9,142 nt of DNA, from NCBI GenBank assembly GCA_015228995.1, contig JADGCM010000064.1, positions 1 to 9,142 on the forward strand, written 5' to 3'. Both the position numbers and the translations under genes were made by a program. Positions 1 through 7,200 of this stretch are shown piece after piece (positions within the stretch are counted from its first letter, which is position 1; each line of letters starts with the position of its first letter). The notes under the pieces are model-generated. The model was given only the letters and a program-made list of their open reading frames with translations, was not told the DNA's origin and did no database searches. The DNA comes from Magnetococcales bacterium (lineage in GTDB: Bacteria; Pseudomonadota; Magnetococcia; Magnetococcales; JADGCH01).

Positions 1-695
1 TTGACTATGGGGAGGTGTTGTTTTATCCCAAACCCTTCTATCGGTTGGTGCGGCGCCATAAAAAACAGTTCGACAAGTTCGAAAGCAAGGATGCGCAGAA
101 GTTTTTGGCGCGTGAGACCCACTTGGTGGCGCACGGTACTGAAGTGGCGATGGCTTTGGCCTTAAAAGCGGTGGGCCACCGCGTTGTACCGCCGGAGTTG
201 CGTGGCGATATGTTGGATCTGCTGAATCGGTTCAGTAACCGCTGGTTGCAAGCGGCTTCCAATGCCAACTTAGAAACGCATAACTTTACCGCCGCTACCG
301 AATATTTTAGGCGGCGCTGTTTGTGGGAGAGCTGCGACACGGTTAATATCAACATCGCCGATATCACCATGGACGAGTGGGAGAGCCGTTTTGTCCGATT
401 GGCGGTCTTGCAAGCCATTGCTGAACAGGTGCGCGATGTGCCTGGTAAGGGGCGGTTGGTATTGTGTGAATTGGGTAATGATGCCCAATCGATTGCGCAG
501 CAGATCAAGCAACTGTTCCCCGAGACGGTGGTGCAAACGATGACGGTCGAGGCGATCCTCAAAGCACCGGATCAAGCCTCTTTTGTCGTTGCAACCTATT
601 CAGCGGCGGTGTGCCAGCAACTGATTGGTAGCGGCATGCCACCCGGACGAGTGATTTTGGCTCAGGAGTACGCGAGAAACTTCAAAATTCGCTAG
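1..695 (+). CDS. Hypothetical protein, 3' portion only
   Basis: I do not recognise this protein. The frame is open to the left edge of the window (codons GAC TAT GGG GAG precede the GTG at 15). The only purine-rich, Shine-Dalgarno-like stretch touches that GTG with no spacing, so I read this as the C-terminal ~230 residues of a longer protein that starts outside the window. The visible part opens with a basic, aromatic stretch (FYPKPFYRLVRRHKKQ), continues as a mostly helical region of about 120 residues, and ends with about 80 residues of alternating hydrophobic strands and helices (RLVLCELGND, FVVATYSAAV, RVILAQEY) that could be a small Rossmann-like or receiver-like alpha/beta fold. No catalytic motif, signal peptide or membrane segment is visible. 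It converges on the yajD-like gene and overlaps it by four bases. That it is a real gene is likely from its length and codon-like composition; its function is unknown. Confidence 0.7.
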   Translation, partial: DYGEVLFYPKPFYRLVRRHKKQFDKFESKDAQKFLARETHLVAHGTEVAMALALKAVGHRVVPPELRGDMLDLLNRFSNRWLQAASNANLETHNFTAATEYFRRRCLWESCDTVNINIADITMDEWESRFVRLAVLQAIAEQVRDVPGKGRLVLCELGNDAQSIAQQIKQLFPETVVQTMTVEAILKAPDQASFVVATYSAAVCQQLIGSGMPPGRVILAQEYARNFKIR

Positions 696-706
696 TTTGA
701 ATCTCG
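673..706. terminator. Inverted repeat spanning two convergent stop codons
   Basis: CGAGA (673-677) pairs with TCTCG (702-706), and TTCAAA (681-686) pairs with TTTGAA (696-701). A three-base bulge (678-680) interrupts the left arm, giving 11 base pairs. The 9-base loop (687-695) contains CTAG, which provides the TAG stop of both the plus-strand gene and the minus-strand HNH gene. Because all pairs are Watson-Crick, the hairpin forms equally well in either transcript. Neither side has a strong T-tract, so it is not a textbook intrinsic terminator. A bidirectional end-of-transcript structure is an inference from its position. Confidence 0.4.
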
Positions 707-1096
707 TTGCAATAGGGCCTTCAGGTCGGCGAATGGGTTGTGAGTTGCCAGCGGCGGCGGTGGTTCGGATAGATCGGCGACGTGGCCTTGAGCGGCGGCG
801 CGCTCGTGTTTTTCATGTTCCTGGTCATGACAATAAATGCACAGGTGCTCCCAGTTGCTACCATCGGTTGGGTTGTTGCTGTGGTTATGGTCTTTATGAT
901 GGATCGTTAGCTCATAAAGGTTGTCCATTGTGAAGGCGCGGCCACAACGGCCACATACCCACGGGTGGATGCGCAACGACTGCTCCCGGTAGCCCTGGGC
1001 CTGTTGGGCAGTGGAGACAATGGCATCGACGCGGTCGGAGGTGATGGTTCGTTTGTGGCGTCCCGTGGTAATGGGGCGTCTTAGCGTGCTTTTCAT
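692..1096 (-). CDS. yajD: YajD-family HNH nuclease-like protein
   Basis: A 134-residue small HNH-fold protein, close in plan to E. coli YajD. The central segment is highly typical of the family: GYRE followed by HPWVCGRCGR (residues 46-54), then LTIHHKDHNH (63-72), NNP.DGSNWEHLC (74-86), IYCHD (87-91), and the C-terminal NPFADLKALL (120-129) that marks YajD. CxxC pairs at 48/51 and 86/89 should bind a structural zinc. The HH/DH and N81/H90 positions form the beta-beta-alpha metal site expected of an HNH nuclease. The cellular role of YajD is not established as far as I know. An upstream in-frame TTG-type extension exists, but the ATG at 1096 is preferred: it overlaps the stop of the DUF420 gene as ATGA, which implies translational coupling, and the protein then matches family length. 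It is the last gene of the minus-strand cluster. Confidence 0.9.
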   Translation of the reverse strand: MKSTLRRPITTGRHKRTITSDRVDAIVSTAQQAQGYREQSLRIHPWVCGRCGRAFTMDNLYELTIHHKDHNHSNNPTDGSNWEHLCIYCHDQEHEKHERAAAQGHVADLSEPPPPLATHNPFADLKALLQRDSN

Positions 1097-1506
1097 AGAT
1101 AGCTCATCCAATAGATGATGAGTCCAGTAACAGAGACATAAATCCACACCAGCAACGTCCGGCGGGCCAGGGCACGGTGTTGTAGAAATTGCTGCTGCAT
1201 GGCACGGCGCAGCGTCACAATGACCATCGGTGCCAACACTGCTGCCATCAAGACGTGCGAGATGAGGATGGTAAAGAAGAGGATGCGGGTCAGGCCAGTG
1301 CCGGAGAAACCGGTCCAGCCGGCAACAATGTGATACAGTATATAAACGGCCAAGAACGCCAGCGACGAGAATAGTGCAATAAACATATAGCGCTGGTGCA
1401 CGACGCGCTTGCCGCTACGAATGGCAAAAAAGCCTGATATCAACGCAATCAGGGCCACGCCGTTGAGCATGGCCTGAAGGTGGGGTAGGTTCTGCGCCCA
1501 GCTCAT
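1093..1506 (-). CDS. DUF420 family four-helix membrane protein
   Basis: A 137-residue integral membrane protein of the DUF420 (YozB-like) family. Four hydrophobic segments are visible at about residues 11-29, 41-61, 73-98 and 117-136. The family signatures are LPHLQAMLNG near the start, a short loop with conserved H37, YILYHI with H59, ILISHV with H84, QH at 110 before helix 4, and a C-terminal WIYVSVTGLIIYW. The spaced histidines suggest metal or haem binding. The family is often found near cytochrome oxidase assembly genes, but no such gene is present here, so a respiratory role is only a family-based guess. The longer frame begins before the natural start. The ATG at 1506 lies 16 bases after the PilZ stop and begins MSWAQNLPHLQ, the normal family N terminus; a GGGAG sits about 11 bases upstream. 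Its TGA stop overlaps the next gene's ATG. Confidence 0.88.
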   Translation of the reverse strand: MSWAQNLPHLQAMLNGVALIALISGFFAIRSGKRVVHQRYMFIALFSSLAFLAVYILYHIVAGWTGFSGTGLTRILFFTILISHVLMAAVLAPMVIVTLRRAMQQQFLQHRALARRTLLVWIYVSVTGLIIYWMSYL

Positions 1507-1522
1507 AATGGTAGGACTCCCG

Positions 1523-1900
1523 TTATAGCGAAGAGAAAAGCTCTTGATCAATCCGTTCTGAATCACCCATGTTGAGGGTGATCAATCGACGCAAGTGGCT
1601 AAAACTTTCCAAGTCCATGTCTTGGAACTGAATAGCCGCGCCACGGCCTTCTTTGGTCCACAAAACCGTGCCCCGAATGGTCAGAGCGATCTCTCCTAGC
1701 GATAACACCCCAGACACTGGGGCGCCTGGCTTTGGCAACTCATTGGCACAGAACAACAACCCCTTGAGGCTGATATCGTTAAAGCCGCCCTGGTAGAGTT
1801 GCCGCGTCTCGTCGTTCATTAAATCCAGCTCGTGGCAGAAGTCAACACGGGAAAAAGTGCGCCGATCCTGCGTCTGCGAGGTCGTCATACGATTAAACAT
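1523..1900 (-). CDS. Single-domain PilZ protein (c-di-GMP receptor)
   Basis: A 125-residue soluble protein that is essentially one PilZ domain. The two c-di-GMP-binding motifs are intact: an RxxxR (RRTFSR, R14 and R18) and a DxSxxG (D42-I-S44-L-K-G47) about 24 residues later. A run of beta strands follows, including GVLSLGEIALTIRGTVLWTKEGRGAAIQF, consistent with the PilZ barrel. A short helical tail (FSHLRRLITLN) ends the protein. Family knowledge says such proteins bind cyclic di-GMP and pass the signal to a partner controlling motility, exopolysaccharide or adhesion; the partner here is unknown. The start is taken as ATG 1900, with GAGGAA nine bases upstream; a TTG two codons earlier (1906) is the alternative. 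It follows the PfkB gene by 47 bases and precedes DUF420 by 16. Confidence 0.9.
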   Translation of the reverse strand: MFNRMTTSQTQDRRTFSRVDFCHELDLMNDETRQLYQGGFNDISLKGLLFCANELPKPGAPVSGVLSLGEIALTIRGTVLWTKEGRGAAIQFQDMDLESFSHLRRLITLNMGDSERIDQELFSSL

Positions 1901-1947
1901 AAGCAACAGTTCCTCACCATTCTAAATTAATTAATAAACCAACCCTA
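1901..1947 (-). promoter_or_regulatory. AT-rich spacer upstream of the PilZ gene
   Basis: This 47-base gap between the PfkB stop and the PilZ start is the longest in the five-gene cluster. It contains a strongly AT-rich block (1921-1938) with a ten-base palindrome (1926-1935, ATTAATTAAT), then the PilZ ribosome binding site GAGGAA. The block could be part of an internal promoter, but I could not find a -35/-10 pair with normal spacing, so this is only a note on composition and position. Confidence 0.25.
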
Positions 1948-2943
1948 TCATACGCCGAGAACGTGTTGTTTGATTTTTTGGTTTTGGTCTTTGGTCAAAC
2001 GAGCACCGAACTGGGTCACCAATCGTGATGCCGCTTGACAAGCCAACTGTCCAGAGATAGCAAGATCATGGCCATGGGTGATACCATAAAGAAATGCGCC
2101 GGCAAACAAGTCACCCGCCCCATTGGTATTGACGGCGGCTACCGGCGGCGCGACAATCTCGATCTCTCGCCCGTCATGGTAAACCATTGCTCCCTGTCCG
2201 CCCAGCGTGACACATACCCCAGCAGCTACTTCGCGCAGCCGGCGAATGGCGGCGGCTACTTGGTCAGCTGACGCATAATGGCAGGCTTCAGACTGATTAC
2301 AGAACAGCAGATCAACTCCAGCACCGATCACGGCATCCATTTGAGCACGACAATAACGCAACATATTGACGTCGGAGAAGGTAAACGCCACTTTGACACC
2401 CTGTTGCCGCGCCAGTGCGACCGCCTCTAGTGCTGCTTCCAGAGCTGTTGGTGATGAGACCAGATAGCCTTCAACATAGAGCCAACGTGCGTTTTGTAAC
2501 GCTGTTGCCGACAGATTTTGCCGTGATAACGTCTCAGAAACGCCCAGAAAGGTACACATGGTTCGCTCGGCATCGGGGGTAATAAACACCAGACAGCAGC
2601 CGGTGTCTCCCGCTTCCAGTCGTGTCAACAGCTCGTTGGCAACGCCGTTGGCCTGCATATCCGCCGCATAAAAACGACCATTGTCATCATCAGCCACTTT
2701 GCCGACATGAAAAACGGTGCCCCCTAATTGGGCGACGGCAATGGCACTATTGGCAGCTGAGCCGCCACAAGAGCGTTTCATGGTACGGTGCCGCAACAAC
2801 TGCGTCAGTTCAAGCTGCCGTGCTTGATCGACCAGTTGCATCGATCCTTTTTGCAAGCCAGCCTGTTGTAGGAAGTCGTCACTGACTTCCAGTTCGATAT
2901 CAACCAGTGCATGACCAATACTGTAAACGTCATAACCAGACAT
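1948..2943 (-). CDS. PfkB-family kinase, adenosine kinase-like
   Basis: A 331-residue ribokinase/PfkB-fold sugar or nucleoside kinase, expected to transfer phosphate from ATP to a hydroxyl group in the cytoplasm. The N-terminal VYSIGHALVDIE (6-17) and KRSCGGSAANSAIAVAQLGG (56-75) carry the PfkB substrate-binding signature. NQSE (216-219) is the conserved NxxE magnesium motif, TLGGQGA (246-252) is ATP-site sequence, and NTNGAGDLFAGAFLYG (272-287) is the second signature with the catalytic base D278 and the GAGD anion hole. The sequence as a whole resembles the bacterial group commonly annotated as adenosine kinase (KRSCGGSAAN, TPDAERTM.TFLG, LYVEGYLV), so adenosine or a related nucleoside is the best guess, but a sugar substrate is possible. 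The first residue of the second signature is Asn rather than the usual Asp. ATG 2943 has AAGGGA about eight bases upstream and lies 16 bases after the FkbM-like gene. Confidence 0.9.
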   Translation of the reverse strand: MSGYDVYSIGHALVDIELEVSDDFLQQAGLQKGSMQLVDQARQLELTQLLRHRTMKRSCGGSAANSAIAVAQLGGTVFHVGKVADDDNGRFYAADMQANGVANELLTRLEAGDTGCCLVFITPDAERTMCTFLGVSETLSRQNLSATALQNARWLYVEGYLVSSPTALEAALEAVALARQQGVKVAFTFSDVNMLRYCRAQMDAVIGAGVDLLFCNQSEACHYASADQVAAAIRRLREVAAGVCVTLGGQGAMVYHDGREIEIVAPPVAAVNTNGAGDLFAGAFLYGITHGHDLAISGQLACQAASRLVTQFGARLTKDQNQKIKQHVLGV

Positions 2944-2959
2944 GATGAAATCCCTTCAA

Positions 2960-3967
2960 TTAAATTTCTTCCCAATGACCATAGCTGGTTGGATGACCAA
3001 CACGGAAGGCACCGCCATAGTTGATTTCGTAACGAGGCGGATGGTAGAGAGCCTCTGCTGTGGCGGGCTCATAAAACCGCCCCCCACAAAGATCAGAACG
3101 AACAAAAAAGGCATTCGAGCCAGTAATATTGCAGCTTACCAGTTGATAGCCCTTGCGTTGTGCTAGACGGGTCAGCGACTCGAGTGAGCAACCAAAATAA
3201 TCGGTCAGTTCATGGGTGCTATGCTCGGCGTGGTAACGCATCACCGCCAGGATGGGTGGCGGCAATTTGCTATTGTATTCGATCACGCACACCCGCGGTC
3301 GGATACAGTCGATGTGCTCGAATACGTAATAATCATTACCATCGATGTCAATACTAAGTAAATCAATTTCTTCTGGAAGATCGAACTGACGAATCACATC
3401 GTTGATGGTTTCGACGCTGATCCACTGTTGCACCACCCGTAAGCGCTGCTGTTGAATCAGAGGAGCAAACTTCTGCTGCATGAAAGCCACGTTGTGTTCG
3501 CTGCCATCCATCCATACCCCCTGCCAACCTTGGTAGGTCAATAGTAGGGTGTTGTTTTCCAAGCCGTCGGCGACACCAAACTCTAGAAAGGTGCGATTAC
3601 TGACACCAATACGGCGGAAGATCTCGGCAATGATGCCATCTTCATCGTTTTGTGAGTAAAATTTTGCGCCAAACCGTTCCAGGCGACGTGGATCGGCGTA
3701 ACATTCGTCGGCCAAGATGTCACGGTAGAGGCGTTGGCTGGACAACTGGTTCGAACGCGCTACCTCTTTCATGGTGTAAAATAACAGGTCGTTGAGTCGC
3801 TCCAATGGCAGCAGCGGTTCGATGTCAGTCAACAAGCGCTGTAAATCGGGATTGGCACCTTGCTGTGCCAGGAGCATCTGTAACACCCGTCGTGCCTCAG
3901 AGACACGACCATCACGTAATTGCCGGTAAACATGTTGGACGGCTTCATCAATGGTCAGAGCGGGCAT
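2960..3967 (-). CDS. FkbM-like SAM-dependent methyltransferase
   Basis: A 335-residue protein with two parts. Residues 1-95 are helical (VQHVYRQLRDGRVSEARRVLQMLL) and resemble a short TPR-like or dimerisation segment. From about 100 onward it matches a family usually named FkbM-like methyltransferase: KFYSQNDEDGIIAEIF (103-118), the SAM-site motif FLEFGVADG (127-135) followed by NNT, an acidic strand end VWMDGSEHN (151-159), LLSIDIDGNDYYVFE (204-218), and IEYNS (229-233), ending with SNAFFV and a conserved-looking C terminus. FkbM relatives O-methylate sugars or polyketides, but many members of this subgroup are uncharacterised, so the substrate is open; a surface glycan is an inference. I chose ATG 3967, which has AAGGAG 11 bases upstream, over a TTG at 4000 that lies beyond the ribosome-binding site. 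No signal peptide. It is the first gene of the five-gene minus-strand cluster. Confidence 0.8.
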   Translation of the reverse strand: MPALTIDEAVQHVYRQLRDGRVSEARRVLQMLLAQQGANPDLQRLLTDIEPLLPLERLNDLLFYTMKEVARSNQLSSQRLYRDILADECYADPRRLERFGAKFYSQNDEDGIIAEIFRRIGVSNRTFLEFGVADGLENNTLLLTYQGWQGVWMDGSEHNVAFMQQKFAPLIQQQRLRVVQQWISVETINDVIRQFDLPEEIDLLSIDIDGNDYYVFEHIDCIRPRVCVIEYNSKLPPPILAVMRYHAEHSTHELTDYFGCSLESLTRLAQRKGYQLVSCNITGSNAFFVRSDLCGGRFYEPATAEALYHPPRYEINYGGAFRVGHPTSYGHWEEI

Positions 3968-3987
3968 AACGGTAACAACTCCTTGAC

Positions 3988-4029
3988 AAAAAATAACCAA
4001 CCTTCCCCACCCCGTTAGGGGGCGGGGGG
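3988..4029 (-). terminator. Candidate rho-independent terminator or leader hairpin
   Basis: In the minus-strand RNA, bases from 4027 to 4019 (CCCCGCCCC) pair with bases 4013 to 4005 (GGGGUGGGG): eight GC pairs and one GU, with a 5-base loop. The opposing bases pair through GU only in the minus-strand transcript; in the plus-strand transcript they are an A-C mismatch, which supports minus-strand function. A run of six T follows on that strand (3993-3988), but about 11 bases after the stem, so termination may be weak. It lies after the giant gene and just before the FkbM-like gene. Confidence 0.5.
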
Positions 4030-4034
4030 AGTCG

Positions 4035-4064
4035 AATATATCACCCAGAGATGGGATCAGGCAA
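4035..4064 (-). promoter_or_regulatory. Possible sigma70-type promoter for the five-gene cluster
   Basis: On the minus strand, TTGCCT (4064-4059) and TATATT (4040-4035) are separated by 18 bases, matching the -35 and -10 consensus at 4 and 5 of 6 positions. Transcription would start near 4028, at the base of the GC-rich hairpin, making that hairpin part of a short leader ahead of the FkbM-like gene. The match is moderate and could be chance; the -35 also overlaps another hairpin. Confidence 0.3.
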
Positions 4065-4076
4065 GGGGCCTGTCCC
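4053..4076 (-). other. Hairpin just after the giant gene's stop
   Basis: On the minus strand GGGACAGGC (4076-4068) pairs with GCCTG (4062-4058) and TCCC (4056-4053), with one bulged A (at 4057) and a five-base loop. This gives nine base pairs starting 10 bases after the stop codon of the giant gene. No T-tract follows directly, so it more likely protects a 3' end or assists the second hairpin than acts as a terminator alone. Confidence 0.4.
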
Positions 4077-4086
4077 CCAGTGAGGC

Positions 4087-4231
4087 TTAGCCCGTCAGTA
4101 GCGCCGTCCGCTCGTCCCGCATGGCATCACCACCACTACTTACCCAACCAAAGGCTGCTTCATACGCGGCCAGGGGGTGAGGGGGAAGAGGGCTGCTGTA
4201 GCTTTGTAACGCTCGCGTCAAGCTCGCGGCC
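4087..4231 (-). other. Non-repetitive C-terminal tail of the giant protein
   Basis: After the last Ig-like domain ends (ITVV), about 48 residues of different character follow: a proline stretch (SSPLPPHPL), an aromatic segment (AAYEAAFGWVSSGG), then a charged end (DAMRDERTALLTG). It has no glycine-aspartate RTX repeats, transmembrane helix or sorting motif. It may be the uncleaved type I secretion signal, which is variable in sequence, or a shortened end left by a rearrangement. Confidence 0.5.
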
Positions 4232-7200
4232 ACAACCGTTATGCCTAAGGCACCGGAGGCCTTGCTGACGTTGCCAGCTAAATCGGTCTGAATCGCCTTG
4301 ATATCTGAGTATGTTCCCGGCGGTAGACTATCCGTTATGATCGCACTAGCCCAGCCGCCTGCCGTATTGACCTCAATAATATCACCGATCCTCTCACCAT
4401 CGTTGATAATGTTATTTCCGTTGCCGTCGTTGAACAGTGTCAGCCTAGCCCCTGGCTCACCTTTACCACTGATGATATTAGTCGAACTACTAAATTTCAG
4501 GCTGGTCGGAGCTTTTGGAACAACGCTATCGATGCTAAACACCAGCGCTGCCGAAGCCGGACCGACATTGCCGGCCAAATCGGTTTGCTTGGCTGTGACA
4601 CTATGGCTACCATTGCTGATCTTGGCTATCGTAACACTCCATTTGCCATCGCCATCAGCAACAGCATTGCCGATAGTTTTGCCTTGTTCCAACAGGGTAA
4701 TTTTAGCACCTGGATCGCCCCCAAAGCCATTAACGGTCAGTCCAACCGTTTTGCTGATGATAGAACCACCATTGGGAAGCTCAATGCCATCGCTGAGGGT
4801 AATACCGGTGGGGGCGGCAGGGGCTTCTTGATCCACCACCAACATAAATGGGATGGACAGCTCGCTTGAATCGCCAGCAGCATCGGTTTGTGCTGCGGTA
4901 ATGGCGTGACTACCAGGCGACAAGGAGAGATCGACCTTCCAAGTTCCTTTGGTCACTGTAAGCACGTCGTCAAGCCGTTCACCGTCTATAAACAGGGTCA
5001 CACTCTTACCGCCAGAGAAGGCCGTTCCCGATAGGGTCAAGCCGCTACTCTTGTTGGTGATATTGTCGCTTTTAGAGGTACCAGTGTCGCTGGCAGCATC
5101 CAGGTCAAAGTCACCTGGTGTCCGCACTGCAATGGCCAATGCTGTTGAAGCACTGCCACTGGTGCCGGCCACATTGGTTTGTATGGCTTTGACAGCATGG
5201 CTCCCACCAAAGAGGCTGGTGTTGGCTGTCCAGACACCGTTATTGACGACTGCGGTAGCCAGGAACTCACCAAAGTCAATTTTACCGCTTTTATTGATAT
5301 CATCAAACAGAGTCACGGTTGCCCCATCTAGACCAATGCCGGTAACCGTCAGGCCAGCACCACTCGCAAATGTGTTGGCGGATACCAAATCACCATCGGC
5401 TTGCAATCCGGATGGAGCAGCTGGCGTACTGGTATCGATCGAAACCAGCAGCACCTCCGAATCGCCACTGGTGGCATTACCAACTTTCTGTCTGGCGGTA
5501 AGGGGATGCAACCCCGAACTCAGACTGATGCCCTTAATGTTCCAGCTACCAGTGACTGCATCCGCTTTGGCAACACCGATCGCTTTGGTAACACCACTTT
5601 CAAATAGAGTGATCTGAGCACCCGGCGTACCCGTACCATTAATATTCAAACCACTGATTTTACTAGTTATATAGTCGCCAACGATGCCACTATCATCGGT
5701 AGCCAGTAAGGCTAATCCAGTGGGGGCTAGGGGTAAACTGCTGGCAACGATGGTAACGCTCAATGGCTCCGAGGTTGGGCTCTGGTTACCAGCTGGGTCC
5801 GATTGTAACGCCGACAAGGCATGTGTGCCAATGTCTAGCGAGATATCGGCTGTCCACTTACTATCACCACCCACTGTAGCGGTGGCTAAAGGTTGGTCAG
5901 GCGAGGCCTCAAATAAGATCACCCGGGCGCCTTTCTCACCGAAGCCACCGATGGTCAGTCCACTCTGGTAACCGGTGATGTTGTCACTATTACTGGTACC
6001 GCTGTCATCGGCTGCGACCAAGTCCAGTCCGCTCGGTGCTATCGGTGCCGTGGTATCCACTACCAAGGGCAGCACCGACGAAGCCTTGCTGATGTTGCCA
6101 GCGATATCCGTTTGGGTAGCGGTGATGGCATGGCTACCGGCTGATTGCGGTGCCAGGGTTGTGGTCCACTCCCCATCATCATCGACCACAATCGCCGCTG
6201 TCACGACTTTGGTCTTACCGTCATACAAGGTGATCGTGCTACCCGATTCGCCACTGCCACTGATGATTAGACCCTCGGTCACACGAGTCACGTTATCACT
6301 TGGTGAGAGGCCAAGATCGTCCTTTTCAGCCAAATCCAACCGGGTTGGAGCCGATGGCGCCGTGATGTCAACACTGACGGCTAGTGACTCAGACGAACTA
6401 CTGGCTGTTCCATCGACAGTCTGTTGTGCTGTGAATGAATAGCTGCCCTTGCTCAGACTGGTTGCCTTAATACTCCAACTGCCCGCTGCCGTAACGACTG
6501 CTGTACCGCCTTTAACGACGGAATCGCGGTCGAACAAGGTTACTTTGGCACCAGCTGTACCCTTGCCGGTGATGGTTAAGCTGGCGGCTTTGTTGGTGAT
6601 GTTGTCGCCAATAAAACCACTATCATCGGTTGCTAATAGGGCCAGAGCAGTCGGTCTAGGATTGTCAGGAACAGTGATGGTCAAGTCAACTGTGGCTGTA
6701 TTCGCACTCCATGCTGCTCCATCGTAACCTTGCCACTGGAAACTGGTGGTGCCACCAGCTGCCGGTACAAAGGTCAGATTATTGAGGCTGCTTGCTGCAA
6801 TCTCTTGATTGGTCGTGACAGCCGCGCCGCTCAGTTTCAAAGTACCGCTACTGGGCAGAGCGGTGATCTTGACTTTGGTCAGGGCATCGCCGTCCAGATC
6901 GCTAAATTTAGATCTGAAGTCAGTGGCAGTGAAGGTGACGGGGGTGTCTTCAGTACCAAATTTACTAGATTTAATAACAGTTGGGACATTGTTGGTGGAT
7001 TGCGTAATAGCAATGGTCAGAGCCCCCGATGCGGTACCGCTATTGCCTGCTACATCGGTTTGTATCGCCTTAACGGCATGTATTCCATCCGTTAAACGGA
7101 TATCCGCACTCCATGTGGTGCCGGTGACAGCCGTCGTAGCGAGAGCCTCGCCACTATCGATCGCACCATTGCCATCCTTGTCGTCAAACAACACCAGAGA

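Larger units (their letters stand above)
4232..6665 (-). repeat. Eight tandem Bap-type Ig-like domains
   Basis: Eight consecutive domains of roughly 95-105 residues, approximately at 6365-6665, 6055-6364, 5740-6054, 5438-5739, 5125-5437, 4830-5124, 4525-4829 and 4232-4524. Most begin TAP.AP..L.L, carry DDSG...DNIT.....L.I.G.G..G..V.LF, a strand with W, and end G.H...A.QTD.AGN....S.AL...V. The first and fourth differ at the end, lacking the QTDxAGN motif and ending instead with serine/threonine-rich text. Boundaries are estimated from the motif spacing. Confidence 0.85.

Noticed and set aside
15..17. GTG at 15 as the start of the first gene.
   Set aside because: The purine-rich stretch directly abuts the GTG with no spacer and the frame is open to the left edge.
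38..575. Two minus-strand frames opposite the first gene.
   Set aside because: They overlap each other and the better-supported plus-strand gene, and neither shows domain-like sequence.
692..1096. The HNH protein as a homing endonuclease or phage/defence nuclease.
   Set aside because: Its motifs, length and NPFADLKAL tail match the chromosomal YajD family, and no intron, intein or phage gene is nearby.
1948..3967. A possible sugar-modification pathway formed by the kinase and methyltransferase.
   Set aside because: The kinase looks like a nucleoside (adenosine) kinase and no glycosyltransferase or nucleotide-sugar enzyme is present, so a joint pathway is not supported.
3998..4000. TTG at 4000 as the start of the FkbM-like gene.
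   Set aside because: It lies upstream of the AAGGAG ribosome-binding site and in the T-tract region after the hairpin; ATG 3967 is better placed.
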